The position numbers were made by a program, and so were the translations under genes. A stretch of DNA of 64,000 nucleotides from Rhizobium etli_C (GTDB lineage: Bacteria; Pseudomonadota; Alphaproteobacteria; Rhizobiales; Rhizobiaceae): the NCBI RefSeq assembly GCF_014198605.1, contig NZ_JACIHU010000006.1; one strand, given 5' to 3'. Numbering within the stretch: position 1 is the stretch's first letter; each line of letters starts with the position of its first letter. The notes below the pieces were generated by a model. It searched no databases. It was given only the letters and a program-made list of their open reading frames with translations, and had not been told where the DNA came from. Positions 34,852-43,714 of the stretch are shown piece after piece.

Positions 34852-35859
34852 TTGAGCCGCCCCAAAGACGCAGAATCCAAGATAACCATCGCCGATGTCG
34901 CCCGTGCCGCCGGCGTGTCGCCGATGACGGTGTCGCGCGTGCTGAATGATCAGGGCGGAGCGAGTGCCGAGACCACGCAGCGCATTCTTTCGGCCGCGAA
35001 CGAACTCAACTACCGCCCCAATCCTTTTGCGCGCGGATTGCGGTCCGACCGGTCGAAGACCATCGGCCTTCTCGTTCCCGACATCACCAATCCGTTTTTT
35101 CCCGAGGTCATCCGGGGCGCCGAGGATGCGGCGAGTGCGGCCGGCTACAATCTGCTTTTGTCCAATGTCGTCGAAAACAGCAAGCGGGAAGAGGAACTCA
35201 TCGAGGCGCTCCTCAGGCATCGGGTCGACGGGATCATCGTCTGCAGCGCGCGACTTCCCGACGCCGCGCTGCACAAGGCGCTCGCCCACCACCGCGCCGT
35301 TGTGCTCATCAACCGCGAGGCTCCCCCCGAAGTCGCCGGAACGATCGTCACGGACTACGAGACTGGAGCCTCGCGGGCCATCGACCACATGGTCGAACGC
35401 GGCCGCCACAAAATCGCGATCATTGCCGGGCCGCGCAGCTCCTTCGGCGGCAAGAGCCGTCTCGTTGGCTTCCGCAAGACGCTGACAGCCCATGGGCTGA
35501 AGGCGCACGGCATCGTCTACTGTGATCCCACGGCTGCCGGCGGGCAGACGGCGGCGGCGCAATTGCTAGCGGAGGCACCCGGCATCGATGCCCTCATCTG
35601 CTACAACGATCTCAATGCGATCGGCGCCATGAAGGCCTGCCGGGCGGCCGGCATTTCGATTCCCGAGCAGATCGCCCTGATCGGTTTCGACGACATTCCG
35701 GCAGCCGAGCTTTTGTCTCCGGCGCTCACGACGCTACGCGTGCAGAAGCGGGAAATGGGCGAGGAAGCCGTGCGCCTGTTGCTCAGCCGCATCGCCACCA
35801 AGAACCGTCAGCACGGCATCGTCATCGTGCCAGAACTCATCGTCCGCGAAACGACATGA
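34852..35859 (+). CDS. LacI-family transcriptional regulator of the uronide/fucoside-type locus
   Basis: The 335-aa repressor has an N-terminal helix-turn-helix and hinge (ITIADVARAAGVSPMTVSRV) and a periplasmic-binding-like effector domain (IGLLVPDITNPFFPEVIRGA onward). The likely start is the TTG at 34852, which gives the usual LacI length; a GTG at 34765 would extend coding through operator copy C and add non-family sequence. It is divergent from the ten-gene catabolic operon and followed after 27 bp by the GH29 gene. The effector is presumably a sugar made by the pathway. Confidence 0.88.
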   Translation: MSRPKDAESKITIADVARAAGVSPMTVSRVLNDQGGASAETTQRILSAANELNYRPNPFARGLRSDRSKTIGLLVPDITNPFFPEVIRGAEDAASAAGYNLLLSNVVENSKREEELIEALLRHRVDGIIVCSARLPDAALHKALAHHRAVVLINREAPPEVAGTIVTDYETGASRAIDHMVERGRHKIAIIAGPRSSFGGKSRLVGFRKTLTAHGLKAHGIVYCDPTAAGGQTAAAQLLAEAPGIDALICYNDLNAIGAMKACRAAGISIPEQIALIGFDDIPAAELLSPALTTLRVQKREMGEEAVRLLLSRIATKNRQHGIVIVPELIVRETT

Positions 35860-35886
35860 TCCGACGATCAACAGGAGGAATATCCA

Positions 35887-37224
35887 ATGGATGCCGGCAA
35901 TCTGCAGTCACTGGCCCTGCCCGAGGAGAAGAAAGCCTGGTTCGTTCACGACCGTTTCGGCATGTTCGTGCATTGGGGTCTCTATGCCCTGCCGGCCCGC
36001 CATGAATGGGTCAAAAGCCGCGAAGAGCTTGATGACACCGACTATCAGAAATATTTCGATCATTTCGATCCCGATCTCTACGACCCCCATGAATGGGCGA
36101 GACGCGCCAAGGCCGCCGGCATGAAATATGTGGTGCTGACGACCAAGCACCATGAAGGTTTCTGCCTTTGGGATACGAAGGCGACCGACTTCAAGGTGAC
36201 CAACACGCCCTATGGCAAGGATCTGCTGCGCCCCTTCGTCGACGCCTTCCGCGCCGAGGGGCTGAGGATCGGCTTCTACTATTCTCTGATTGACTGGCAT
36301 CATCCCGATTTCACCGTCGATCCGCGCCATCCGCAGCGCAATCATCCCGATGCAGCAAAAATCAACGAAGGCCGGGATATGCAGCGCTATGCCGCCTTCA
36401 TGCGCGAGCAGGTGCGCGAACTGCTGACCGAGTTCGGCCGGATCGACATCCTGTGGTTCGACTTCAGCTACCCGCAGTGGAAGCTCGGCGAACTGGTCGG
36501 CAAGGGCCATCGCGACTGGGAAAGCGAGAAACTCGTGCGCCTGGTGCGCGATCTCGCCCCCGACATCATCATCAACAACCGGCTCGACCTCGCCGGCCTG
36601 CAGCCCGACATCGTCACGCCCGAGCAATATATGCCGCGCGCCTGGCCGAAACGCGACGGCAGGCGTGTCGTCTGGGAGGCCTGCCAGACGCTCAGCGGCT
36701 CCTGGGGCTATCACCGCGACGAGGATACCTGGAAAAGCACGGAGCAGCTCGTGCAGATGCTGATCGGCACTGTTGCGATCGGCGGCAATCTGCTGATGAA
36801 TGTCGGCCCGACGGCGCGCGGCACACTCGATCACCGCGCACTATCAGCGCTCGTCGCCTATGAGGAGTGGATGACGCTGCATGAGCGCAGCATTGTCGGC
36901 TGCACCCAGTCCGATTTCACCGCTCCGCCCGATTGCAGGCTGACCCAGAACGGCGACCGCCTCTACATCCACCTCTTCAACTGGCCCTATAAGCATCTGC
37001 ATTTCGATGCGCTGGCGGGCAAGATCGAATATGCGCAATTCCTGCACGACGCCAGCGAGGTCACCTGGCTGCGCCCATCGGCCAATACGCTATGGGCGAA
37101 CACCCAGTTCCCCGTCGCCGAGGACGAGCTGACGCTCGTCCTGCCGGTGCGCCGCCCCAAGGTCGTGGTCCCGGTCATCGAGGTCAAGCTCAAGGCAGGG
37201 AGCGACTCTGGCGTTCAGGATTGA
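35887..37224 (+). CDS. GH29 alpha-L-fucosidase-like hydrolase
   Basis: The 445-aa protein follows the GH29 pattern: WFVHDRFGMFVHWGLYALPA, the YVVLTTKHHEGFCLWD strand with substrate-binding His residues, and nucleophile Asp192 in DILWFDFSYPQW. The end of the barrel reads IGTVAIGGNLLMNVGPTA. No signal peptide is visible, so it acts on imported oligosaccharide. AGGAGGA precedes the ATG. It is probably cotranscribed with the LacI gene. Fucose is the known leaving sugar of GH29, but related substrates are possible, and a fucose pathway is not otherwise seen. Confidence 0.88.
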   Translation: MDAGNLQSLALPEEKKAWFVHDRFGMFVHWGLYALPARHEWVKSREELDDTDYQKYFDHFDPDLYDPHEWARRAKAAGMKYVVLTTKHHEGFCLWDTKATDFKVTNTPYGKDLLRPFVDAFRAEGLRIGFYYSLIDWHHPDFTVDPRHPQRNHPDAAKINEGRDMQRYAAFMREQVRELLTEFGRIDILWFDFSYPQWKLGELVGKGHRDWESEKLVRLVRDLAPDIIINNRLDLAGLQPDIVTPEQYMPRAWPKRDGRRVVWEACQTLSGSWGYHRDEDTWKSTEQLVQMLIGTVAIGGNLLMNVGPTARGTLDHRALSALVAYEEWMTLHERSIVGCTQSDFTAPPDCRLTQNGDRLYIHLFNWPYKHLHFDALAGKIEYAQFLHDASEVTWLRPSANTLWANTQFPVAEDELTLVLPVRRPKVVVPVIEVKLKAGSDSGVQD

Positions 37225-37336
37225 TGCATTCGCTGTGCCCTGATCCGGCGCTTCAGGACAAGCTGATCGCCATCGGCCGGTCGAGGTCGCGGGCGAGATA
37301 ATCCTGGATCTGGCGGACGATCTGGCCGGCGTGGGC

Positions 37337-37530
37337 GATTGCGAGCACGACCTCATGCAGTCGATCAAGCTCGCCGAACAGATCATGGGCCGCAGCTCTG
37401 AACGCGTCCGCATGCCGCGCCTGCCGCTGTCGGGGGCGCGGCGGGCCGAGGTCACCGCCATGGTCGAAAAGGCCGCCGCCACGCGTCCGTCGAAAATCGC
37501 AAGGCCGCCTGAGATAAGGAGGGCGGCAGC
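37337..37530 (+). pseudogene. Decayed 3' end of a DapA-like gene, copy 1
   Basis: An open stretch reads EHDLMQSIKLAEQIMGRSSE and continues into RMPRLPLSGARRAEVTAMVE. It resembles the C-terminal helices of dihydrodipicolinate synthase-family proteins. Near 37498 one base is missing relative to copy 2 (38598-38777), so the original stop at 37510-37512 is out of frame. Similarity between copies continues past the stop to about 37530. The rest of the 37225-37826 gap shows no other gene. The DapA assignment is tentative; the duplication is visible directly. Confidence 0.5.
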
Positions 37531-37826
37531 GCACAGCTGCTCGAAGCACTCCGCCGCCCCATATTCCTGAGGATTTAGCACCGAAGACGAGATCCTGAAA
37601 AAATCGCTCGCCAGGAGGAGCATTTCGGCCCCCGGGCTGGAGAAGCCTGGCTACTGACGGCGGGGACTTTTGCTCTGCCAGAACTCCGCAATACCACATC
37701 CTGCATTAGCGCCGGTCCCGATCGCGGATCTCCAATTGGGTGCAGAAAATCTCCTGCTGCCGTTTCTTGACCCTAAATGTACGATATGTGACGGTTTAGT
37801 GTGACAGATTTGTGTAAGGAGCCCGT

Positions 37827-38576
37827 ATGACCGTCATCCGAGAGGAAAACAGTTGCGAGCCCGGGATCGGCGCTTCGGCATTTTCGCCGCGATCGAAAAA
37901 CCAAGCTCGGTGGGCAATTGTCGCACTGGCCTCCATATCGATCTGCATGCTGGTCGCAACTTTGACTGTGGTCCTTGCGTCGGGCGTGCGACCCCTGTTG
38001 CTGCGGGAGGACGGCATTATCGAAATGGCAAGCGTCGCTTGTCTTGCCGCTGCCGTACTTGGTGCCGTAGTGGCGTTCGTCACTTGGGGCCTGCGCCTCC
38101 CATTCCTAGTGGCGGGTTTGATCGGGTTCGCCGAGTTGATGGACGAAATCAGCTTCGGTTCCCGCCTTTTTGATTTACATCCCCCCGCTCTTTATGGAGG
38201 CGGCGAACTGGACGGTTTCCACGATCTGTTGATCCTGGCTTATCGACTGCTGCGCGACGTCAATCCGGCCCTGGCATGGATTTGGATAGGACTGCTGCTT
38301 GCCGCGTCCCTCGCCTTGATCGTGTTTGCACTGAGCCCGTTGCGGCGCGGAATCGACGACAAGCGATCGTGGTTGGCCGATCACCTCCTGATCTTCGTGC
38401 ACATCGGCTTCATTGGTCTTGCACAGGTGATCGACATAGCTACGGAATCCCAGGTGCTCTCGGCGATGGAAGAAATGCTCGAGTTCAACGCCGGCCTGAC
38501 ACTGTTATTTTACGTTGCCCAGCAGGCGCATCGGTCGCCGACAAAGATAATCCCCCACCGAACAAGACGCGATTGA
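37827..38576 (+). CDS. Uncharacterised polytopic membrane protein
   Basis: A 249-aa inner-membrane protein with about six predicted helices (for example WAIVALASISICMLVATLTV at 29-48 and LAWIWIGLLLAASLALIVFA). The REDGIIEMASV and ELMDEISFGSRLF stretches resemble a family of uncharacterised bacterial membrane proteins with an E-E-I-S-W-G-like motif between helices. AAGGAG precedes the ATG. It lies between two decayed DapA-like fragments and has no operon partner. No function can be assigned. Confidence 0.7.
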   Translation: MTVIREENSCEPGIGASAFSPRSKNQARWAIVALASISICMLVATLTVVLASGVRPLLLREDGIIEMASVACLAAAVLGAVVAFVTWGLRLPFLVAGLIGFAELMDEISFGSRLFDLHPPALYGGGELDGFHDLLILAYRLLRDVNPALAWIWIGLLLAASLALIVFALSPLRRGIDDKRSWLADHLLIFVHIGFIGLAQVIDIATESQVLSAMEEMLEFNAGLTLLFYVAQQAHRSPTKIIPHRTRRD

Positions 38577-38597
38577 CGCCAGCCCCTTCTGCATCTC

Positions 38598-38777
38598 GAT
38601 GCCGAGCATGACCTCGTGCGGTCGATCAAGCTCGCCGAGCAAATCATGGACCGCGGCTCTGAACGCATGCCACTTTCGGGCGCGCGACGCGCCGAGGTCA
38701 ACGCCATCGTCGAAAAGGCGGGCGCCACACTTCCGTCGAAAATCGGCAAGGCTGCCTGAGACAATGAGGCCGGCAGC
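38598..38777 (+). pseudogene. Decayed 3' end of a DapA-like gene, copy 2
   Basis: The reading frame DAEHDLVRSIKLAEQIMDRG, then MPLSGARRAEVNAIVEKAG, ends at a TGA at 38757-38759. It matches copy 1 (37337-37530) apart from missing residues and scattered changes. Differences fall mainly at third codon positions in this frame, so the plus strand was the coding one before decay. It covers nearly all of the 38577-38798 gap. Confidence 0.5.
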
Positions 38778-38798
38778 GTGCGAAGCATCTGTCGGTCC

Positions 38799-39860
38799 TT
38801 ACCCACCCGCGCCTTTGGCGCTGCGGGAGCGAGTCAGACTGTTGCGGCTGACCAGCGACGGCACTTGGAGAATATGCTCTGAAGCGGTGCGGCCCTCGAT
38901 CCGGGAGATGAGGGCCCGGGTTGCGATCTGGCCGAGCTCCCTGCCCGACTGGTCGATGCTAGCAAGATTGACGAGGCCGAGCGCTGCGGTTGAGGAGTTG
39001 TCATATCCGACGACGGCGAGGTCCTCGGGCACGCGCACGCCCATCTCCATCGCCAGGCTGAGAAGCGTGATCGCATCGAGATCGCTCCAGCAGAACACGG
39101 CGCGCGGCCTGTCCTTCCTCGCCAGGAATTTTCGCATCGCGTCTTCCCGCCTCGGTGAAGCGATAGGAATCTTTCCGATCGGCGCCGCGCCGAGCCCACC
39201 CCGCTGCATCGCCCGGCGAAAGCCGATCTCCCGCTGGCGGACGACGGAGACCGCGTGCCCTTCGCGCTCGCCGAGACTGAGCATTTCGATGTCTCGATAA
39301 CCGCAGGCCAGCAGCGCCTCCACCGCAATCTCGGCGCCGCGCTGATCGTCGGCATTGACGGTATCGAAGGCCGTGGCGCCGGCATCGTGATAACCGACAG
39401 TGACGATCGGGATCTGGACGGCGAATTTTGCAATGATCTCGGATGGCAAGCGCGGTGCAACGAGGATGAGGCCGTCCATTTTGTAGTCGATCATCGACTC
39501 GATCAATGACGTTTCCAGCTGCACGCGCGCATCGCTAACGCCGATCATCGCCTGATAATGCGAAGGCGCCAGCACCCCGTTGACGCCGGCGATCACTTCC
39601 GGGAGGAAAGGATTGCGGATGTCGATCAGAAGCACGCCGATGGTGAAGCTGCGCCCGCGCAATCCGCGCGCCGCCCGCGAGGGACGATATCCGAGCGCCT
39701 CGATGGCGTCGGTTACCTTGGCCCGCAACGCTTCGCTGACGCCGTAAGCGTTGCGCATCACCTTGGACACTGCTGCGACCGATACGCCGGCGTGGGTGGC
39801 CACTGTGCGGATCGTCACGCGCTCGTTTCGTTGCAGCTTTTGTTTGTCTTCGACTGGCAT
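38799..39860 (-). CDS. LacI-family regulator of the rhamnoside locus
   Basis: The 353-aa regulator has an N-terminal helix-turn-helix (VTIRTVATHAGVSVAAVSKV at 15-34) with the hinge and the usual two-lobed effector domain (IGVLLIDIRNPFLPEVIAGV). The ATG at 39860 was chosen because it gives the normal start of the family; an upstream start at 39893 adds 11 residues without support. It is divergent from the GH78-ABC operon, and two AACGTT-centred sites lie between them. The effector is probably rhamnose or a rhamnoside. Confidence 0.88.
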   Translation of the reverse strand: MPVEDKQKLQRNERVTIRTVATHAGVSVAAVSKVMRNAYGVSEALRAKVTDAIEALGYRPSRAARGLRGRSFTIGVLLIDIRNPFLPEVIAGVNGVLAPSHYQAMIGVSDARVQLETSLIESMIDYKMDGLILVAPRLPSEIIAKFAVQIPIVTVGYHDAGATAFDTVNADDQRGAEIAVEALLACGYRDIEMLSLGEREGHAVSVVRQREIGFRRAMQRGGLGAAPIGKIPIASPRREDAMRKFLARKDRPRAVFCWSDLDAITLLSLAMEMGVRVPEDLAVVGYDNSSTAALGLVNLASIDQSGRELGQIATRALISRIEGRTASEHILQVPSLVSRNSLTRSRSAKGAGG

Positions 39861-39958
39861 GAAATCTCTGCGCTCGCGGCCGCGGACCGTCAATATTCGC
39901 CCGCAGAATCACCATGGCAGACTGGCGATGAAATTTCTATTGCGCTCCCGAAGAAAAT

Positions 39959-39986
39959 GTAGAACGTTATATGGAGAACGTTCTAC
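39959..39986. promoter_or_regulatory. LacI operator pair before the rhamnosidase gene
   Basis: GTAGAACG at 39959-39966 and CGTTCTAC at 39979-39986 are exact inverted repeats. Each sits in an AACGTT core, and the right one is a perfect 10-bp palindrome (AGAACGTTCT, 39975-39984). A -10-like TACACT lies at 39984-39989, so a bound repressor would cover the promoter. Confidence 0.6.
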
Positions 39987-40005
39987 ACTTCATCGGGAGG
40001 ACTTG

Positions 40006-42327
40006 ATGAACTTTCAGCCGGCAGCCATCAGCGGCAATCGCGTTTCGCGCGGATGGTCGGGGGAGATGATCGCACCGCTGTCGGATGGCGGCCAGGGAAC
40101 GGCGGCAAGCTTCGTCTCCAAGACCTTCGATCACGATGGTGCCGGCCTTCCGATCGAACTCTTCATCTCGGCGCTCGGGCTTTATCGCTGCTTCATCAAT
40201 GGCACCCGCGTCGGCAACGATCTGCTGACGCCCGGCTGGACGAATTACGACAACCGCATTGCCTATCAGCGATACGACATCTCGAAATTGCTGAGACCCG
40301 GCCTCAACCGGATAGAAATCTGGCTCGCCGACGGATGGTACCGCTCGCCCATCATGTGGGGCGCCAAGGCTATTCCCAACTGCTGGGGCGACAGGATCGG
40401 CGCCATCGCCGACCTGGTCGGACCGGGAGGCGTCGTTCTTTCCACCGACACCACATGGCGCAGCGGCGCTTTGCCGATCCTGAAGTCGGGGATCTATTTC
40501 GGCGAGATTTACGACGCACGACTGGAAAACGTCGTGGAAACGCACGCTGCAGAGCGATTGCCGTTCGACAAAGGACTGCTTGTCGCCCATGAAACGGCGG
40601 CGGTTCGGGAATTACGGCCGCTCGCCCCGGTGGAAAACTGGATCGATGATCATGGTGGGACCGTCTATGATTTCGGCCAGAATGCCGGCGGCTATGTCAG
40701 ATATACCGTCCGCGGCACTGCCGGCGCCACTGTACGGGTGGAGCATTCGGAAGTCCTCGGCCCCGCTCGCCATTTCGACAACCGCAATTATCGCACGGCC
40801 GCGGCACACACGCTCTACACGCTGCGCGCAGACGGCGACGAGACCTACGCGCCGCATTTCACCTTCCATGGCTTTCGCTACGCCCGGGTGACGATCACTG
40901 GAAACGCCAAGATTCTCTCGATCGCCTCCATCCCGATTTCCTCAGTGCCCGAGCCGGCCGGCGGTTTCACCTCCGGCAACCCTCTCGTCAATCGCCTCGT
41001 CCAGAATACCATCTGGTCGCAGCGCGCCAATTTCGTCGAAGTGCCCACAGATTGCCCGCAGCGTGACGAGCGCCTGGGCTGGACGGGCGACGCCCAGGTA
41101 TTTGCCGCAACGGCATGTTGGCTGAGCGACAGCCAGTCCTTCCTCAGGAAGTATCTGCGCGATGTGATGGCCGACCAGCGCGAGGACGGCGCCGTCTCGC
41201 ATTTCTCGCCGGACCCGACACGTCTGCATCCCGCCGACTTTCCGGGTTATGCCGGCTCGACGGGCTGGGGCGATGCGATCGTCGTCATTCCCTGGGTTCT
41301 CTACACCCATTACGGCGATCGGGCGGTTCTTTCGGAGTGCCTTGATTCCATGGTGCGCTGGGTCGATTTCGTCTGGTCGATCTCCGACGGTCCGATCGTG
41401 CGCCCGCCGTCGCACTGGGGTGCGCGCGGCTTCACCTTCGGCGATTGGCTGCAGCCGGTCGGCGACAACAGGAAGCCGCGCCCGACGATTGCCGACGATT
41501 GCGCCGCCACCCTCTACCACTTCATCTCGACAGATCTTCTGTCAAGGATCGCCGCCGTTCTCGGCGAAGACGCGCTTGAAGAGCAGATGAAGCGGCGCGC
41601 CGGAGAAATCAGACAGGCTTTCGCCAGCGAGTTCATCACCCCGGCGGGGCGGCTCGCCCATAACGACCAGACATCCTATGCTCTCGCCTTCCTTTACGAC
41701 CTGATACCGGCGGAGCATCACAAGGCGGCCCGGCAGCATTTCCGGCAGGTGATCATCGATGCCGACTACAAGATCGGCACCGGCTTCATCGGCACGCCTG
41801 CCCTTTTGCCGGCCCTGACGAAGCTCGGCATGGACGACCTCGCCGAAAAGGTCTTCCTGCAGGAGGACGTGCCGGGCTGGCTCTACCAGGTCTCCAAGGG
41901 AGCGACGACGATCTGGGAGCGCTGGGATTCCATGGCGCCCGACGGCACCATCTACGAACCCGATATGAACAGCTACAATCATTACGCCTATGGCGCCGTC
42001 TGCCAGTGGCTGTTCGAATGCGTCGCCGGCATTTCGCCGAAGCCGGATGCGCCGGGATTTGCCGAGGTCATCGTCGATCCCGCACCGATCCCCTCGCTTT
42101 CCCCGGTTTCAGCCTATCACGATATCAGCCAGGGGCGCATAGAGGCCGGCTGGCACTGCACCGGCAACGAGATCACCTATGTGCTGACGCTTCCGGAGGG
42201 TTGCGTCGGCCGCTTCCGGCCCGGCCGGCGGCACCAGAACCCGTCGCTCAATGGGGAGCCTGTCATCGAGGAGGCGCTTCTTCCCCCGGGCACGCACCGG
42301 CTGGTCTTTTCCCTACCCGATTCCTGA
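40006..42327 (+). CDS. GH78 alpha-L-rhamnosidase
   Basis: The 773-aa hydrolase has N-terminal beta-sandwich domains (GLYRCFINGTRVGNDLLTPG at about 59-78). The alpha/alpha-barrel catalytic region is marked by PQRDERLGWTGD at 351-362, which holds the general acid region of GH78. A C-terminal beta domain follows. It removes terminal rhamnose from plant glycosides or polysaccharides. No signal peptide is present, so it is likely cytoplasmic and acts after import. It is shorter than many GH78 enzymes (900-1,000 aa). The ATG at 40006 has GGGAGG upstream. Confidence 0.9.
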   Translation: MNFQPAAISGNRVSRGWSGEMIAPLSDGGQGTAASFVSKTFDHDGAGLPIELFISALGLYRCFINGTRVGNDLLTPGWTNYDNRIAYQRYDISKLLRPGLNRIEIWLADGWYRSPIMWGAKAIPNCWGDRIGAIADLVGPGGVVLSTDTTWRSGALPILKSGIYFGEIYDARLENVVETHAAERLPFDKGLLVAHETAAVRELRPLAPVENWIDDHGGTVYDFGQNAGGYVRYTVRGTAGATVRVEHSEVLGPARHFDNRNYRTAAAHTLYTLRADGDETYAPHFTFHGFRYARVTITGNAKILSIASIPISSVPEPAGGFTSGNPLVNRLVQNTIWSQRANFVEVPTDCPQRDERLGWTGDAQVFAATACWLSDSQSFLRKYLRDVMADQREDGAVSHFSPDPTRLHPADFPGYAGSTGWGDAIVVIPWVLYTHYGDRAVLSECLDSMVRWVDFVWSISDGPIVRPPSHWGARGFTFGDWLQPVGDNRKPRPTIADDCAATLYHFISTDLLSRIAAVLGEDALEEQMKRRAGEIRQAFASEFITPAGRLAHNDQTSYALAFLYDLIPAEHHKAARQHFRQVIIDADYKIGTGFIGTPALLPALTKLGMDDLAEKVFLQEDVPGWLYQVSKGATTIWERWDSMAPDGTIYEPDMNSYNHYAYGAVCQWLFECVAGISPKPDAPGFAEVIVDPAPIPSLSPVSAYHDISQGRIEAGWHCTGNEITYVLTLPEGCVGRFRPGRRHQNPSLNGEPVIEEALLPPGTHRLVFSLPDS

Positions 42328-42364
42328 GGAGCATACAGGTCACACCGTTCAGAGGAGGAACGTC

Positions 42365-43648
42365 ATGACACATCGGATAAGGCTCATTCTCGCGGGCGCA
42401 TCCACGCTTTTGGCGCTGGCAGCGGCCAACCCGTCGCATGCGGAAGTCACCCTGTCATTCCTGATCGACAACAGTCCCGATACGGTCGCAGCCGCCGAAG
42501 CGCTGGTTGCCGCCTATCAGGCCAAGGCGCCTGATATAACGATCGAAATCGAACAGCGGCCGGGCGGCGGTGAAGGTGACAACATCGTCAAGACGCGTCT
42601 GGCGACAGGCGAGATGCCAGACGTGTTCCTCTATAATTCCGGCTCGCTGCTGCAGGCGCTGAAACCTGCTCAGGCGCTTGTCGACCTCAGCGGCCTTCCC
42701 TCGCAGGCAAAGGTGGATGACGGTTTCAAATCCGTCGTCCGCGCCGGTGACAAGCTTTACGGCGTTCCGTTCGGCACAGCGATGGCGGGCGGGGTTCTCT
42801 ATAACAGAAAGATCTATCAGGATCTCGGCCTCTCCGTTCCGAAGACATGGGCGGATTTCATGGCCAATAACGAAAAGGTCAAGGCATCGGGCAAGGTCGC
42901 CGTCGCGCAGACCTATCGCGACACCTGGACCTCGCAGCTCTTCGTTTTGGCCGATTATTACAATCTGCATGCCGCCGTGCCGAACTTCGCCGCCGACTAT
43001 ACCGCCAACAAGGCCAAATACGCCGAGACGCCGGCGGCCATGAAAGGCTTCGAGCGGTTGAAGGATGTTCACGACGCCGGCCTAATGAACGAGGACTTCG
43101 GCGCGGCAAGCTATGACGACGGCCTGAGAATGGTGGCGACCGGTGAGGCGGCGCATTATCCGATGCTGAGCTTCGCAGTCGGCGTGCTCAAGCAGAACTA
43201 TCCGGAAAACCTCGGCGATGTCGGTTTCTTTGCGCAGCCGAGCGACGACGCCGCTGTAAATGGCCTGACGGTGTGGATGCCGCCCGCCCTCTATATTCCC
43301 GCCGCCAGCCAGCATATCGAAGAAGCGAAGAGGTTCGTGGATTTCGCCGGGGGCGTCGAGGGCTGCAAGATCATGGTCGAGACCAACACAGTTCAGGGTC
43401 CTTCGCTGGTCAATGGTTGCGGTCTGCCTGCCGATGTGCCCCCTGTCGTCAAGGACATGCTCCCTTACTTCGAGACCGAGGGCAAAACGACGCCGGCGCT
43501 GGAATTCGTTTCGCCGGTCAAAGGGCCGTCACTCGAGCAGATCACCGTCGAAGTCGGCTCCGGCATCCGCCAGCCCGCCGACGCGGCGAAACTCTATGAC
43601 GACGATGTGCGCAAACAGGCCAAGCAGCTCGGTCTGCCCAACTGGTAG
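42365..43648 (+). CDS. Sugar ABC transporter periplasmic binding protein (family 1)
   Basis: The 427-aa binding protein has a signal peptide of about 26 residues (LILAGASTLLALAAANPSHA). The UgpB/MalE-like mature region follows, including RLATGEMPDVFLYNSG and YGVPFGTAMAGGVLYNR. It follows the GH78 gene after 37 bp and precedes two permease genes that are frameshifted. The substrate is likely a rhamnose-containing glycoside. The gene itself is intact. Confidence 0.9.
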   Translation: MTHRIRLILAGASTLLALAAANPSHAEVTLSFLIDNSPDTVAAAEALVAAYQAKAPDITIEIEQRPGGGEGDNIVKTRLATGEMPDVFLYNSGSLLQALKPAQALVDLSGLPSQAKVDDGFKSVVRAGDKLYGVPFGTAMAGGVLYNRKIYQDLGLSVPKTWADFMANNEKVKASGKVAVAQTYRDTWTSQLFVLADYYNLHAAVPNFAADYTANKAKYAETPAAMKGFERLKDVHDAGLMNEDFGAASYDDGLRMVATGEAAHYPMLSFAVGVLKQNYPENLGDVGFFAQPSDDAAVNGLTVWMPPALYIPAASQHIEEAKRFVDFAGGVEGCKIMVETNTVQGPSLVNGCGLPADVPPVVKDMLPYFETEGKTTPALEFVSPVKGPSLEQITVEVGSGIRQPADAAKLYDDDVRKQAKQLGLPNW

Positions 43649-43666
43649 CAGTCTTTCGGGCCATTT

Positions 43667-43692
43667 AACCTCGCACCTGATGGGGCGAGGTT
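43667..43692 (+). terminator. Intercistronic hairpin after the sugar-binding-protein gene
   Basis: AACCTCGC pairs perfectly with GCGAGGTT across a 10-nt loop, between the binding-protein stop and the first permease start. No T-run follows. It is in the same position as hairpins after the two other binding-protein genes in this window. It probably raises binding-protein yield. Confidence 0.5.
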
Positions 43693-43714
43693 CCACCCGA
43701 TCGAAGAGGTAGTC

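Noticed and set aside
37253..37699. Minus-strand open frame that reads plausibly protein-like across the duplicated fragment
   Set aside because: Differences between the two copies fall mostly at third positions of the plus-strand frame, and a stop is conserved there, so the plus strand was coding.
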